30,764 nucleotides of DNA from 2-02-FULL-43-11-A sp964477065 (GTDB lineage: Bacteria; Patescibacteriota; Microgenomatia; UBA1406; HO2-37-13b), in NCBI GenBank assembly GCA_964477065.1, contig CAYZCU010000009.1, positions 1 to 30,764 on the forward strand. The letters run 5' to 3'. Each line of letters starts with the position of its first letter. Position 1 is the stretch's first letter. This document shows positions 1 through 7,049 of this stretch, in pieces. The notes beneath the pieces are model-generated. The model made no database searches. It was not told the origin of the DNA and was given only the letters and a program-made list of their open reading frames with translations. The position numbers were made by a program, and so were the translations under genes.

Positions 1-827
1 AGTCCGGGATTTGCGATTGGGGCTGGGGGAAGGCCAGGATGTGCATAGGTGTTATAGAGGGAAGGCGTCTCCAGATCAGCGCGGGTGAGTCGTTTCTTCC
101 ACCAGGTGCCAGCTTCATCTTGATAGCCGAGGATATATTGGACTGTCGCATCAATCTGCAAGGGCCAGTCTGCCTTCCATCGTTTGACGATGATCGACGC
201 GACCTCACGCATGGCCTCGGGTGTATTTGCCTCACGCTCAACCATCGAAGCTATGGTCAGGACCTGATTGTCTGTAAAGCCTCGTGCACGGGCTTGCGCG
301 CGGAGCTCAGGGGAGTACTTCTTATCAAAATTCGCCTTGAAAATACTCAGCACTTGCTCAGTCGTTGCTGTGCGGGGGAACAAATACGTATCGGGGAAAA
401 GCGTTCCTTCTTGAGCCTGAGCGATAAATTCTGCTTCAGGGATGTTGAGCTCTCGTGTGATCTCATGGGCGATTTCTTCCTTACGAGTGCCTTCGATAAT
501 CGTGATCCAAATATCATCTGAGCCCTGTGTCAAAGCCGTTGCAATCTCAAGGGCAGACATAGATGGCGCGAGTCGAAATGAGCCAGCCTGGATTCGATTT
601 TCAAGATGACGTGACCGAACTAAGAGATAAAAAACAAGCTTACTACGAATCAGCTCTGCCTTATCAAGATCATGAATAATGGTATTAAGGGGAGCTCCTT
701 GATCGATGACAAACGTCAAGGGTGCTTGTCGTGAAGCATCAAGTGGCAGTGAACCTTCATAATAAAAGAGTCCACCGCATGCGGTAGCTATGAGGAGCAA
801 GATAATTGTTATCCGAATTCGTCTCAT
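1..827 (-). CDS. mltG: Endolytic murein transglycosylase MltG (YceG-like), 3' end cut by window edge
   Basis: MltG cleaves nascent peptidoglycan strands at the membrane and is thought to end glycan elongation. I translated the minus strand by hand from ATG at 827; 275 codons run open to base 1, so the C-terminus is missing. Residues 5-22 form a short hydrophobic N-terminal segment ending in A-T-A-C at 14-17, which could be a membrane anchor or a weak lipobox. The family motifs LFPDTYLFP (143-151), ASMVEREAN (193-201) and YAHPGLPP (261-268) are present. By analogy with E. coli MltG, E197 in the second motif would be the catalytic glutamate. The gene starts 24 bases after the murJ stop, so the two probably form one cell-wall operon. 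The plus-strand open frame across 39-521 is a shadow of this gene. Confidence 0.93.
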   Translation of the reverse strand, partial: MRRIRITIILLLIATACGGLFYYEGSLPLDASRQAPLTFVIDQGAPLNTIIHDLDKAELIRSKLVFYLLVRSRHLENRIQAGSFRLAPSMSALEIATALTQGSDDIWITIIEGTRKEEIAHEITRELNIPEAEFIAQAQEGTLFPDTYLFPRTATTEQVLSIFKANFDKKYSPELRAQARARGFTDNQVLTIASMVEREANTPEAMREVASIIVKRWKADWPLQIDATVQYILGYQDEAGTWWKKRLTRADLETPSLYNTYAHPGLPPAPIANPG

Positions 828-851
828 AGAGGTCCTCTAAGTATACAGTAT

Positions 852-2480
852 TTACGAAGACTCTGTTACAGGCTCACTTACCTCACGTCCAAAGGAGCGG
901 ATACGCAGAGCCACGCGCGACAAAATGTAAATTTCTTCAACTTTAAAGAGCCATGAAAAGAATAAATAGCTGATACCCATCACGAAAGATGAGATACCAA
1001 GGAGCATAAGCACGTTGACTGTGCGCGTCGTATCAATGATAAGCTGATCGAGGAGCTTTAAAATGATATAGGCAGGTACAGATGATAAAAATCCGATGAG
1101 AAGAATTTTTGCAGTATGAAATATAAGTTTCTGCACATCGTACCCTTCAATTTTGCGATAAAAGGCAATGAGATGAATGATTACGTTAATCGTAATTGCA
1201 ATGGAGAATGACAAGCCGAGTGACCACACAGGGAGCATCAAGACGCGAATAAACGTGATACTGAGTATGATATTCAGACATATTGAAAAAAGATTAATAT
1301 ACAGAGGTGTTTTTGTGTCATGTGAGGCATAGAAAGCTCGTGTCACAAAGTAAAACATGCTATGAAAGGGTACAGAGAGTGCGAAATAGGAGAGTGTCGT
1401 CGCTGTGAGCACGGTTGCCTCCCAATCAAATTTGCGACCACCATAGGCAATACGAACGAGTGGTGTTCGAGCAAATATACAAAAGAAAGCAAGGGGAATA
1501 CTAATATATAAAATTTGAAGCAGTGATTCGATAAATAGATTACGAATAGCAGAGTACTTGCGATCCTTATAAAGACTTGAGATATACGGCAATGATGCTT
1601 GTCCAAAAGCCATCCCGACAAATGCAACAGGAAAGAGTTGGAGTCGCTGTGCGAAATTGACAATGGTCACACTCCCACTGCCGATCAGCGTCGCAAGTGA
1701 AAGATCGATTGTTTGCTCAATCTGGCTTGTTAAAACAGAAAAGGTTCGAGGCAGAAAAAGGGTAAAAAACTCTTTGATGACATGTGGTTTCCATGAGCCA
1801 AGTCGAAAATGAAAAGGGGTTTTGTACAAAACAGGGATCTGAACGAAAAAGAACAAAAATGCCCCGATAACTGTACCAACAGCGGGTCCATAGAGCCACA
1901 GTGAATGAGATAAAAATATTGTTCCTAAGATAACCCCGATCGTATACATCAAGGGAGCAAGCGCTGTGAGAATAAATATTTTATGGGCTTGAGCAATTCC
2001 AGACAGGACATTCCCATAGACAAAAAAAGGCAATTGGCTGATGATGTAGATGCGAGAGATATTGATAACCTCTTGATTTTGAGCGACAGTAAAGCCTGGC
2101 GTGATGATTGGAATGATAACGCCTGCCCCTAAGAAGGCGACAAGCATAAATGTCCCCAGCAAAATACTGATGACATTGATGATTGTTGAAACATTTTCAC
2201 TCAATTCTTGTGACGATTTTTTATATTTGATAAATAAAGGAATAAAAGCTGAACTGAGCGCGCCAGTTATGAGTATTTCAAAGACAAAATCAGGTATACG
2301 ATATGATGCAAGAAGCAAGTCGAGCTCATCTTTTGAAAAATACGTTGCAAAGGTACGATTGCGTACAAGACCTAAAAACCGAGAAGCTATCATCATAGTA
2401 GAAAGGATGATCACAGAAGAAAGAATATCCTTTTGACGCTGGAAAATGATATCTTTTGTCTTCTTGAGGATGGTATTCAT
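852..2480 (-). CDS. murJ: Lipid II flippase MurJ (MviN family)
   Basis: MurJ moves lipid II across the cytoplasmic membrane for peptidoglycan synthesis. The 542-residue product is a polytopic membrane protein with about 14 hydrophobic segments. Near the N-terminus it has the family signature around ASRFLGLVRNRTFATYF (about residues 32-48), with conserved arginines in the first transmembrane region. Its length matches the family (about 500-550). It is the first gene of a minus-strand pair with mltG and is divergent from rpsT. A perfect TATAAT lies only 11 bases upstream of the ATG, so the mRNA should have almost no leader. Assignment is secure from the N-terminal motif, topology and partner gene. 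Confidence 0.95.
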   Translation of the reverse strand: MNTILKKTKDIIFQRQKDILSSVIILSTMMIASRFLGLVRNRTFATYFSKDELDLLLASYRIPDFVFEILITGALSSAFIPLFIKYKKSSQELSENVSTIINVISILLGTFMLVAFLGAGVIIPIITPGFTVAQNQEVINISRIYIISQLPFFVYGNVLSGIAQAHKIFILTALAPLMYTIGVILGTIFLSHSLWLYGPAVGTVIGAFLFFFVQIPVLYKTPFHFRLGSWKPHVIKEFFTLFLPRTFSVLTSQIEQTIDLSLATLIGSGSVTIVNFAQRLQLFPVAFVGMAFGQASLPYISSLYKDRKYSAIRNLFIESLLQILYISIPLAFFCIFARTPLVRIAYGGRKFDWEATVLTATTLSYFALSVPFHSMFYFVTRAFYASHDTKTPLYINLFSICLNIILSITFIRVLMLPVWSLGLSFSIAITINVIIHLIAFYRKIEGYDVQKLIFHTAKILLIGFLSSVPAYIILKLLDQLIIDTTRTVNVLMLLGISSFVMGISYLFFSWLFKVEEIYILSRVALRIRSFGREVSEPVTESS

Positions 2481-2491
2481 GGCGTCACGTA

Positions 2492-2497
2492 ATTATA
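2492..2497 (-). promoter_or_regulatory. -10 box of murJ (TATAAT), near-leaderless
   Basis: A consensus TATAAT on the minus strand ends 11 bases before the murJ ATG at 2480. No good -35 hexamer is seen at the usual spacing. Transcription would begin about 5 bases before the start codon. Confidence 0.5.
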
Positions 2498-2520
2498 CAG
2501 ATTACTCTACCAATTGGGCA

Positions 2521-2549
2521 TTGTATATTTCAAGGAAATTTCATAAAAT
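2521..2549 (+). promoter_or_regulatory. Possible promoter of the rpsT-pilNO operon
   Basis: TTGTAT (2521-2526) and TAAAAT (2544-2549) are separated by 17 bases on the plus strand. This would give a leader of about 65 bases before rpsT. The -35 match is weak, so this is tentative. Confidence 0.3.
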
Positions 2550-2621
2550 GTACCTACACAAAAGGATATTTGGGCCTGAGTGTATTAATTATCATTTACG
2601 TCGAGGATTGGGGGTGTTTAT

Positions 2622-2882
2622 ATGCCAATTATTAAGTCAGCACAAAAGAAATTACGTCAAGATAAAGGTCGTACAGCTCGCAACGCCGTGGTCAAGAAGG
2701 CCTATCGTACAGCAATAAAGACAGTGACACAAGCTGTTACAGCAGGTAAAAAAGTTGCACATGAAAATGTAAGTACTGCACATGGTAAGATAGATAAGGC
2801 TGTGAAGAAGCATTTGCTTCATCCGAATAAAGCCGCTCGTTTGAAATCTCGTATTTCAAAATTAGCTCATGCATCAAAATGA
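2622..2882 (+). CDS. rpsT: Small ribosomal subunit protein bS20
   Basis: bS20 is a primary 16S rRNA-binding protein of the 30S subunit. The 86-residue product begins MPIIKSAQKKLRQDK and is lysine/arginine-rich and helical throughout. It has the family pattern of an N-terminal SAxKxxRQ-type motif followed by RNxxxK and a C-terminal HPNKAARLKSRI. Its length is normal for the family. A G-rich stretch (GGGGGTG) just upstream may act as a ribosome binding site. The stop codon overlaps the start of the next gene as ATGA, so the downstream PilN-like protein is probably translationally coupled to S20. That is an uncommon partnership. Confidence 0.95.
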   Translation: MPIIKSAQKKLRQDKGRTARNAVVKKAYRTAIKTVTQAVTAGKKVAHENVSTAHGKIDKAVKKHLLHPNKAARLKSRISKLAHASK

Positions 2883-3418
2883 AGCTATATGATATAAATC
2901 TATTACCTAAGAGAAAGAATAACGCGGCAGATATCCTGCTTACGTTTATTCTCTATTACTTTCGTTATATCATCGTTATTACTCAAATTATCGTCATTGG
3001 GGTCTTTTTTTTCCGTTTTCGAGTCGATCAGCAAGTCATTGACCTGAAGGAATCATTCAAACAAAAGCAACAAATCCTTGCCGTCACGATACCTATTGTC
3101 GAAGAAGCAAAGCTCATCGAAAAGAAATCAGGTGCCGTGCGTGCAATTGTCGATCAGCAAGATGAAACACTTAATGTACTTTCGTTTATTCTCAAAAGTG
3201 TCCCACGTGAAATAACAATCAAAAACATTCAACTTCTTGACACGGAGACGATTATTTCAGGTGTGTCATCTCAAGTATTGTCAATTCGAGCCTATCACAA
3301 AAAACTTTCTACATTTAAGGGGTTTGAAGAAGCTGAGATTTTGTCTATAGAGCGCCAACTGGATGGGAGTTTTGAATTTATTATTCGTAATGAATTACAG
3401 CCAGATGAAGAAAAATGA
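2879..3418 (+). CDS. pilN: PilN-like inner-membrane protein (type IV pilus assembly)
   Basis: In type IV pilus machines PilN is a single-pass inner-membrane protein that binds PilM by its short cytoplasmic tail and pairs with PilO in the periplasm. Here residues 6-10 read INLLP, the hallmark of the PilN tail. They are followed by a hydrophobic segment (about 20-46), a coiled-coil-like stretch (about 50-90) and an alpha/beta ferredoxin-like region containing VPREITIKNI. The length of 179 residues fits the family. The gene overlaps rpsT by four bases and the next gene by 14. No pilM lies beside it. The match rests on motif, topology and the PilO-like neighbour. Confidence 0.8.
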   Translation: MKLYDINLLPKRKNNAADILLTFILYYFRYIIVITQIIVIGVFFFRFRVDQQVIDLKESFKQKQQILAVTIPIVEEAKLIEKKSGAVRAIVDQQDETLNVLSFILKSVPREITIKNIQLLDTETIISGVSSQVLSIRAYHKKLSTFKGFEEAEILSIERQLDGSFEFIIRNELQPDEEK

Positions 3419-4004
3419 TCTCTTAAACATTTTGAAGGACAGTAAGATTCGTGATTATACATATGCGATCATCTTTTTTATTGTCTCAACGTTTTTTGCA
3501 TTTTTTGTCATTCGGCCTGTTCTGACCATTGCCCTTTCAATTCGACGTGAAGCAAAAGATTTGACCGCAATCAATAAGGACTATGAGACGAACATTCAAA
3601 AAGTTCTTTCTCTTCAGTATGAGATCGAACAACTACGACCGCGTAGGGGATTGATAGATGAGGCAATGCCGAGTCAGCCGATGATTCCGCAGGTTATTAC
3701 CGATATCCAAAACGCGAGTGCCCAATCTGGTGTCCCTATCAAGCTTCTCTCTATCCAATCTGTGAGTCTCAAAAAAAATCCTGAGGCAAAGATAGAAACT
3801 GCTCGACCTACAGTCAAAGCCATATTTAAAACAGTTGATTCATTTGCCCATATTCAGCAATTCCTTGAAGCGATAGCTCATCAACGTCGTGTCAAAGGGC
3901 TCAAAAATATCAATATGACCGTTGAAAAACTTGGTGAAGAAAAAGTTGTATCATTAGAGATTGAGATTGAATCGTATTATAGTTACGCAGACGATTCACA
4001 ATAA
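3405..4004 (+). CDS. pilO: PilO-like inner-membrane protein
   Basis: PilO is the periplasmic partner of PilN in the type IV pilus alignment subcomplex. I chose the ATG at 3405 (product begins MKKNDLLNILKD, 199 residues) over the in-frame ATG at 3363. The latter would bury most of the N-terminus inside pilN, while 3405 gives the usual small overlap. One transmembrane segment lies at about residues 17-40, followed by a coiled-coil region (about 45-80) and an alpha/beta domain containing the PQVITDIQNASAQSGV stretch typical of PilO. Order and overlap with the PilN-like gene support the call. Sequence conservation in PilO is low, so family identity is partly inferred from context. Confidence 0.75.
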   Translation: MKKNDLLNILKDSKIRDYTYAIIFFIVSTFFAFFVIRPVLTIALSIRREAKDLTAINKDYETNIQKVLSLQYEIEQLRPRRGLIDEAMPSQPMIPQVITDIQNASAQSGVPIKLLSIQSVSLKKNPEAKIETARPTVKAIFKTVDSFAHIQQFLEAIAHQRRVKGLKNINMTVEKLGEEKVVSLEIEIESYYSYADDSQ

Positions 4005-4011
4005 GTGAAAT

Positions 4012-4200
4012 ATGAATCAAAAAGAAGTACTTATTATATCTATCACAGTATTTATTACTGTTCTTGTGTGGATAGTTTCAGATCTCGTACACGTCTCTGA
4101 GACAATCCGTTTACCTGAAAATGAGCCTCACTTTCGTGAGCCAATCAATGTGCATGTCGATCTTAAACTTATTGATGAATTGGAATCTCGTACGTACTGA
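4012..4200 (+). CDS. Small single-pass membrane protein, unknown
   Basis: This is a 62-residue protein with a hydrophobic segment at about residues 6-25 and a short polar, acidic tail of about 35 residues that should lie outside the membrane. It starts 7 bases after the PilO-like gene and ends 2 bases before the next gene, so it is part of the same operon. I do not recognise a family. Its position between a PilN/PilO pair and surface proteins suggests an accessory envelope component. Confidence 0.6.
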   Translation: MNQKEVLIISITVFITVLVWIVSDLVHVSETIRLPENEPHFREPINVHVDLKLIDELESRTY

Positions 4201-4202
4201 CA

Positions 4203-5525
4203 ATGACACATTATCTGCACACGCACCATGCTCAGCCCAAAATCCCAGGCATTGTTGTCCTGGTCGTATTGGGTGTGTTTGTCGCTGGGCTTGCTTCGCT
4301 TTTTAAACCACAGACGAAGGTCCTTACGCAGGACGCAACTATTTTGGAGCGTGTAGATGTGGCAAATGTCCGAGATTCATCAGTGACCGTGTATTGGCGC
4401 ACGAAACAACCCACTACAGGTTCAATTGTCTATGGTACATCGCCGACGGATCTCACGGAGAAAGCATTTGATGAGCGGGATGTGCAAGGGAGCCTTGTCA
4501 AAAGACATAATCATGTTGTGACTCTCACCCATCTAAAAGGGGAGTCGCAGGTTTACTACAAAATAAATGTTGATGACAAGCTTTTTGGGCAGACCGCGCA
4601 AGTCCCCTATGCACTTACGACCGCTCGTCAGTTGACACACCCACGCGAGGAAGAGCCACTCTATGGGACCATTGCCCATATGGACGGATCAACAGAAGAT
4701 GGCATTGTTGTTATTGCTCATGTCAGTGGAGCACGACCGCTTTTGACACAGACACATGCGGATGGAACATTTCTTATTCCCTTGTGTTGTGTGTATGATG
4801 GGACGACAGGGGAGCCGTTAAACCTTGATCCAGCATCGAAAATCAGATTTGAGGTTATTCGCGAGAATGGGGCATCATTGCTTGTCCAATCAACCTTGGC
4901 AGATGCACATCCAATGAGTTCTCCAATTATTGTTGATGCACCTCTGACGCCTCCAGTTCGAGATGTTGCTGATGCTTCTTCAGTTCCTCAGACATCTGGT
5001 GTGCCTGCAGATACATCATCTCCTGAAGTTCTTGCGGTTTCAGATAGAGCTGTACAGTTTCAAAATATCGATATTATTTTCCCGCTTGATGGGGGAGCAA
5101 TTCCAGGCACGCGTCCACTCATAAAAGGCTTTGGTGAACCAGGAATGGATGTGAAGGGGACACTGACACCTGAAAACAGGCTTTTCCAGGTCACCGTCGA
5201 CCAAGATCGGTACTGGATGTATGAGCCATCATTTGACTTTGATGCAGGGGAGCACGAACTGACAATCGAAACGCGAGATGGGCAGGGGAAGCTCTATACG
5301 CTTACGAGGACATTTACGATCTTAAAGAGCGGGGAGTCAGTACTCGGAGATGCGACAGGATCAGCAGAGCTGACACCCACGCCAACTGTCGAAGTGACTG
5401 CAACCCCCTCCCCCACCCTCGTGCCATCGACGACTCCCCCCGTGACAGGGATAAATCTGCTCCCGATGTCTTTGGTGAGCCTTCTGCTTATTGTGATTGG
5501 GGCGGGGATTGTATTACTATTTTAG
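4203..5525 (+). CDS. Surface protein: FN3-like and Ig-like domains, Thr/Pro stalk, C-terminal LPxTG-like anchor
   Basis: The 440-residue protein has an N-terminal membrane segment (about 15-35), then a fibronectin-III-like domain (about 44-140, with TVYWRT and IVYGTSP strands). A carboxypeptidase-regulatory-like beta domain follows (about 150-245), then an Ig-like domain (about 285-375, with FPLDGGAIPGTRPLIKGFGE). A Thr/Pro-rich stalk precedes PPVTG at 412-416 and a final membrane helix (about 419-440). PPVTG resembles a degenerate LPxTG sorting motif, but there is no basic tail after the helix. Two membrane segments with the bulk between them imply an outward-facing loop unless the C-terminus is processed. 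The gene overlaps no neighbour and sits directly before another stalk protein of similar design. A role in adhesion or pilus anchoring is an inference. Confidence 0.7.
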   Translation: MTHYLHTHHAQPKIPGIVVLVVLGVFVAGLASLFKPQTKVLTQDATILERVDVANVRDSSVTVYWRTKQPTTGSIVYGTSPTDLTEKAFDERDVQGSLVKRHNHVVTLTHLKGESQVYYKINVDDKLFGQTAQVPYALTTARQLTHPREEEPLYGTIAHMDGSTEDGIVVIAHVSGARPLLTQTHADGTFLIPLCCVYDGTTGEPLNLDPASKIRFEVIRENGASLLVQSTLADAHPMSSPIIVDAPLTPPVRDVADASSVPQTSGVPADTSSPEVLAVSDRAVQFQNIDIIFPLDGGAIPGTRPLIKGFGEPGMDVKGTLTPENRLFQVTVDQDRYWMYEPSFDFDAGEHELTIETRDGQGKLYTLTRTFTILKSGESVLGDATGSAELTPTPTVEVTATPSPTLVPSTTPPVTGINLLPMSLVSLLLIVIGAGIVLLF

Positions 5526-5526
5526 T

Positions 5527-6306
5527 ATGGATTTCTTAGGACTCATTTCATCTGTGAGCCGACTTGCTATCGCAGCATTTGTCATTACGCTTATTGTCGT
5601 TGCGTATGAGGTTTTCTTGATAGTCCGACGTAAACGATTGGCCCCTCAAAAGGACACCTCTATCGCTGTTCCTGAATTTACAGGTGATGCCAAGCCTGGT
5701 ACGTTTAGTCCTGTGGCAGTAGGTGAGTCCGCAAAACAACCATTTACCCTTGCCTCACGTAAAATTTCTCGTAATTATGTCTACACATTGCTGGTGTTGC
5801 TTGTGCTTATTGTTGTGGGGACAGGCTTTTTGATCTATAAAAGAAGTACACTATCATCCCCTGATGTGAAAGTAACGGATGTATCCCCTGTTGCAAAAAA
5901 TACGGGCACTATCTCGCCGACACAGTCTCAGACTATTCCAACGCGTGATCCATTTATACCCGGAGGAGCGTCATCTCAGACGACGACATTGACACCAACG
6001 AACACTCAAGTCACGCCAACTGTTTCTGTCTCTCCCCTTACACCGACGTCAACCGTCACACCAACAAACGCACCAGGCATGACAGGAACAGTGACACCGA
6101 CAGTGACTCTCACAAGCTCACCTACAGTTACGAGCTCCCCCACAGGGACACTTTCTCCAACTGTAACAAGCACGTCAACAAATCAAAAGACAGGGACACC
6201 ATCACCAACAGCGTCAGCCCAGTTACCTCAATCAGGATCATATCAGACCACCCTCATGATCTCGTTGGTCTCGATAGCGATTATCTACCTCGCACTCATT
6301 TTGTAG
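5527..6306 (+). CDS. Membrane protein with Thr/Pro-rich stalk and LPQSG motif before a terminal helix
   Basis: I chose ATG 5527, one base after the previous stop, rather than the in-frame ATG at 5497 that lies inside the preceding gene. The 259-residue product has a first membrane helix (about 5-27), a basic loop, a second helix (about 88-110) and a long Ser/Thr/Pro-rich stretch (about 120-230). LPQSG at 233-237 precedes a third helix that ends the protein. LPQSG fits a sortase-like LPx(T/S)G pattern but, as in its neighbour, no positive tail follows. The low-complexity stalk looks like a cell-wall-spanning spacer. Function is unknown. Confidence 0.65.
   Translation: MDFLGLISSVSRLAIAAFVITLIVVAYEVFLIVRRKRLAPQKDTSIAVPEFTGDAKPGTFSPVAVGESAKQPFTLASRKISRNYVYTLLVLLVLIVVGTGFLIYKRSTLSSPDVKVTDVSPVAKNTGTISPTQSQTIPTRDPFIPGGASSQTTTLTPTNTQVTPTVSVSPLTPTSTVTPTNAPGMTGTVTPTVTLTSSPTVTSSPTGTLSPTVTSTSTNQKTGTPSPTASAQLPQSGSYQTTLMISLVSIAIIYLALIL
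5985..6220 (+). repeat. Low-complexity Thr/Pro/Ser coding tract
   Basis: This part of the preceding gene is built from short ACA/ACG/CCA/TCT-type codons giving many TPT, TVT and SPT triplets. It is a degenerate stalk-coding repeat without a fixed unit length and may vary in length between strains. Confidence 0.55.
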
Positions 6307-6312
6307 GGACGT

Positions 6313-6981
6313 TTACTGAGTAATGTACGAAGCTCTTTCCAGAAGGGAGAAAAATTCATCTGGATCAAGTGTAGATGTTCCTGGGAGGACTCCTTGAATC
6401 TCAGGATGGTTGAGATAGTCGCGGACATTGCCAGACGTAGCAGACCCACCATAGATAAACATATGTGATTGGTCAATGCCAAGCTTTTTCTTCATTGCAA
6501 TAACGTCATCAACGGACATATTATGGCCAGTCCCAATGGCACTGACAGGCTCATAGGCAATCATGTCTACCCCATCAGGGATGAGATCATGCTCATCTCG
6601 CACCAGCACAATGGGGGCGATTTCCATAGATCGTGCTTGGTCGACCTTTGCTGAGACGGTCACATCAGTTTCATGAAAATAGGTCCTGCGCTCTGAATGT
6701 CCAATGAGTGCATGAGTCACAAGCCCACGCAGGGTAAAAGCGCTCACTTCACCCGTGTACTTGCCTGCTCCATACTGCGAGATATCTTGGGAGCCGATAG
6801 ATATGTTGTGAAATTGAGCGAGAGCTTCCTTAAATATGAATATAAATGGATATGGTGGGCAGATAATAATTGAAAGGTGAGGATCAAGGGACGCAACATC
6901 ATGAGCCATGAAGGCGTCTAACCATGACTGAGCTTCTGCGAGATTTTTGTGGGACTTCAGATTGCCAATGACATAATTCAT
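6313..6981 (-). CDS. tpiA: Triosephosphate isomerase
   Basis: This enzyme interconverts dihydroxyacetone phosphate and glyceraldehyde 3-phosphate in glycolysis. The 222-residue protein is short, closer to archaeal than typical bacterial length (about 250). The active-site residues are K9 in GNLK, H95 in IGHSERR and the general base E144 in AYEPVSAIGTG. A phosphate-binding YGGS lies at 177-180. Two normally conserved tryptophans are replaced: GNWK reads GNLK, and the loop-6 hinge PVW reads PVS. The gene converges on the stalk-protein gene (6 bases between stops) and is divergent from the helicase gene. The minus-strand TATAAA box at 7002-7007 could serve it. Confidence 0.95.
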   Translation of the reverse strand: MNYVIGNLKSHKNLAEAQSWLDAFMAHDVASLDPHLSIIICPPYPFIFIFKEALAQFHNISIGSQDISQYGAGKYTGEVSAFTLRGLVTHALIGHSERRTYFHETDVTVSAKVDQARSMEIAPIVLVRDEHDLIPDGVDMIAYEPVSAIGTGHNMSVDDVIAMKKKLGIDQSHMFIYGGSATSGNVRDYLNHPEIQGVLPGTSTLDPDEFFSLLERASYITQ

Positions 6982-7001
6982 AGTAATTTGCGATAGAAAG
7001 T

Positions 7002-7009
7002 TTTATACT
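7002..7009. promoter_or_regulatory. Overlapping divergent -10 boxes for tpiA and the helicase operon
   Basis: The stretch 7002-7009 reads as TATAAA on the minus strand (toward tpiA, about 20 bases from its ATG). On the plus strand it reads as TATACT (7004-7009, toward the helicase ATG at 7050). No strong -35 boxes are visible. If both are used they would exclude each other. Confidence 0.35.
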
Positions 7010-7049
7010 TGTGTCCAGATTTCTTCCAGCTGAAATCCTATCTATTTGT

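Noticed and set aside
39..521. Long plus-strand open frame of 160 codons
   Set aside because: It lies wholly inside mltG on the other strand, whose protein shows clear family motifs; the plus-strand product resembles nothing.
5985..6220. Thr/Pro tract as a non-coding tandem repeat
   Set aside because: It keeps one open frame within a gene with membrane helices on both sides and has no fixed repeat unit, so it is a coding stalk.
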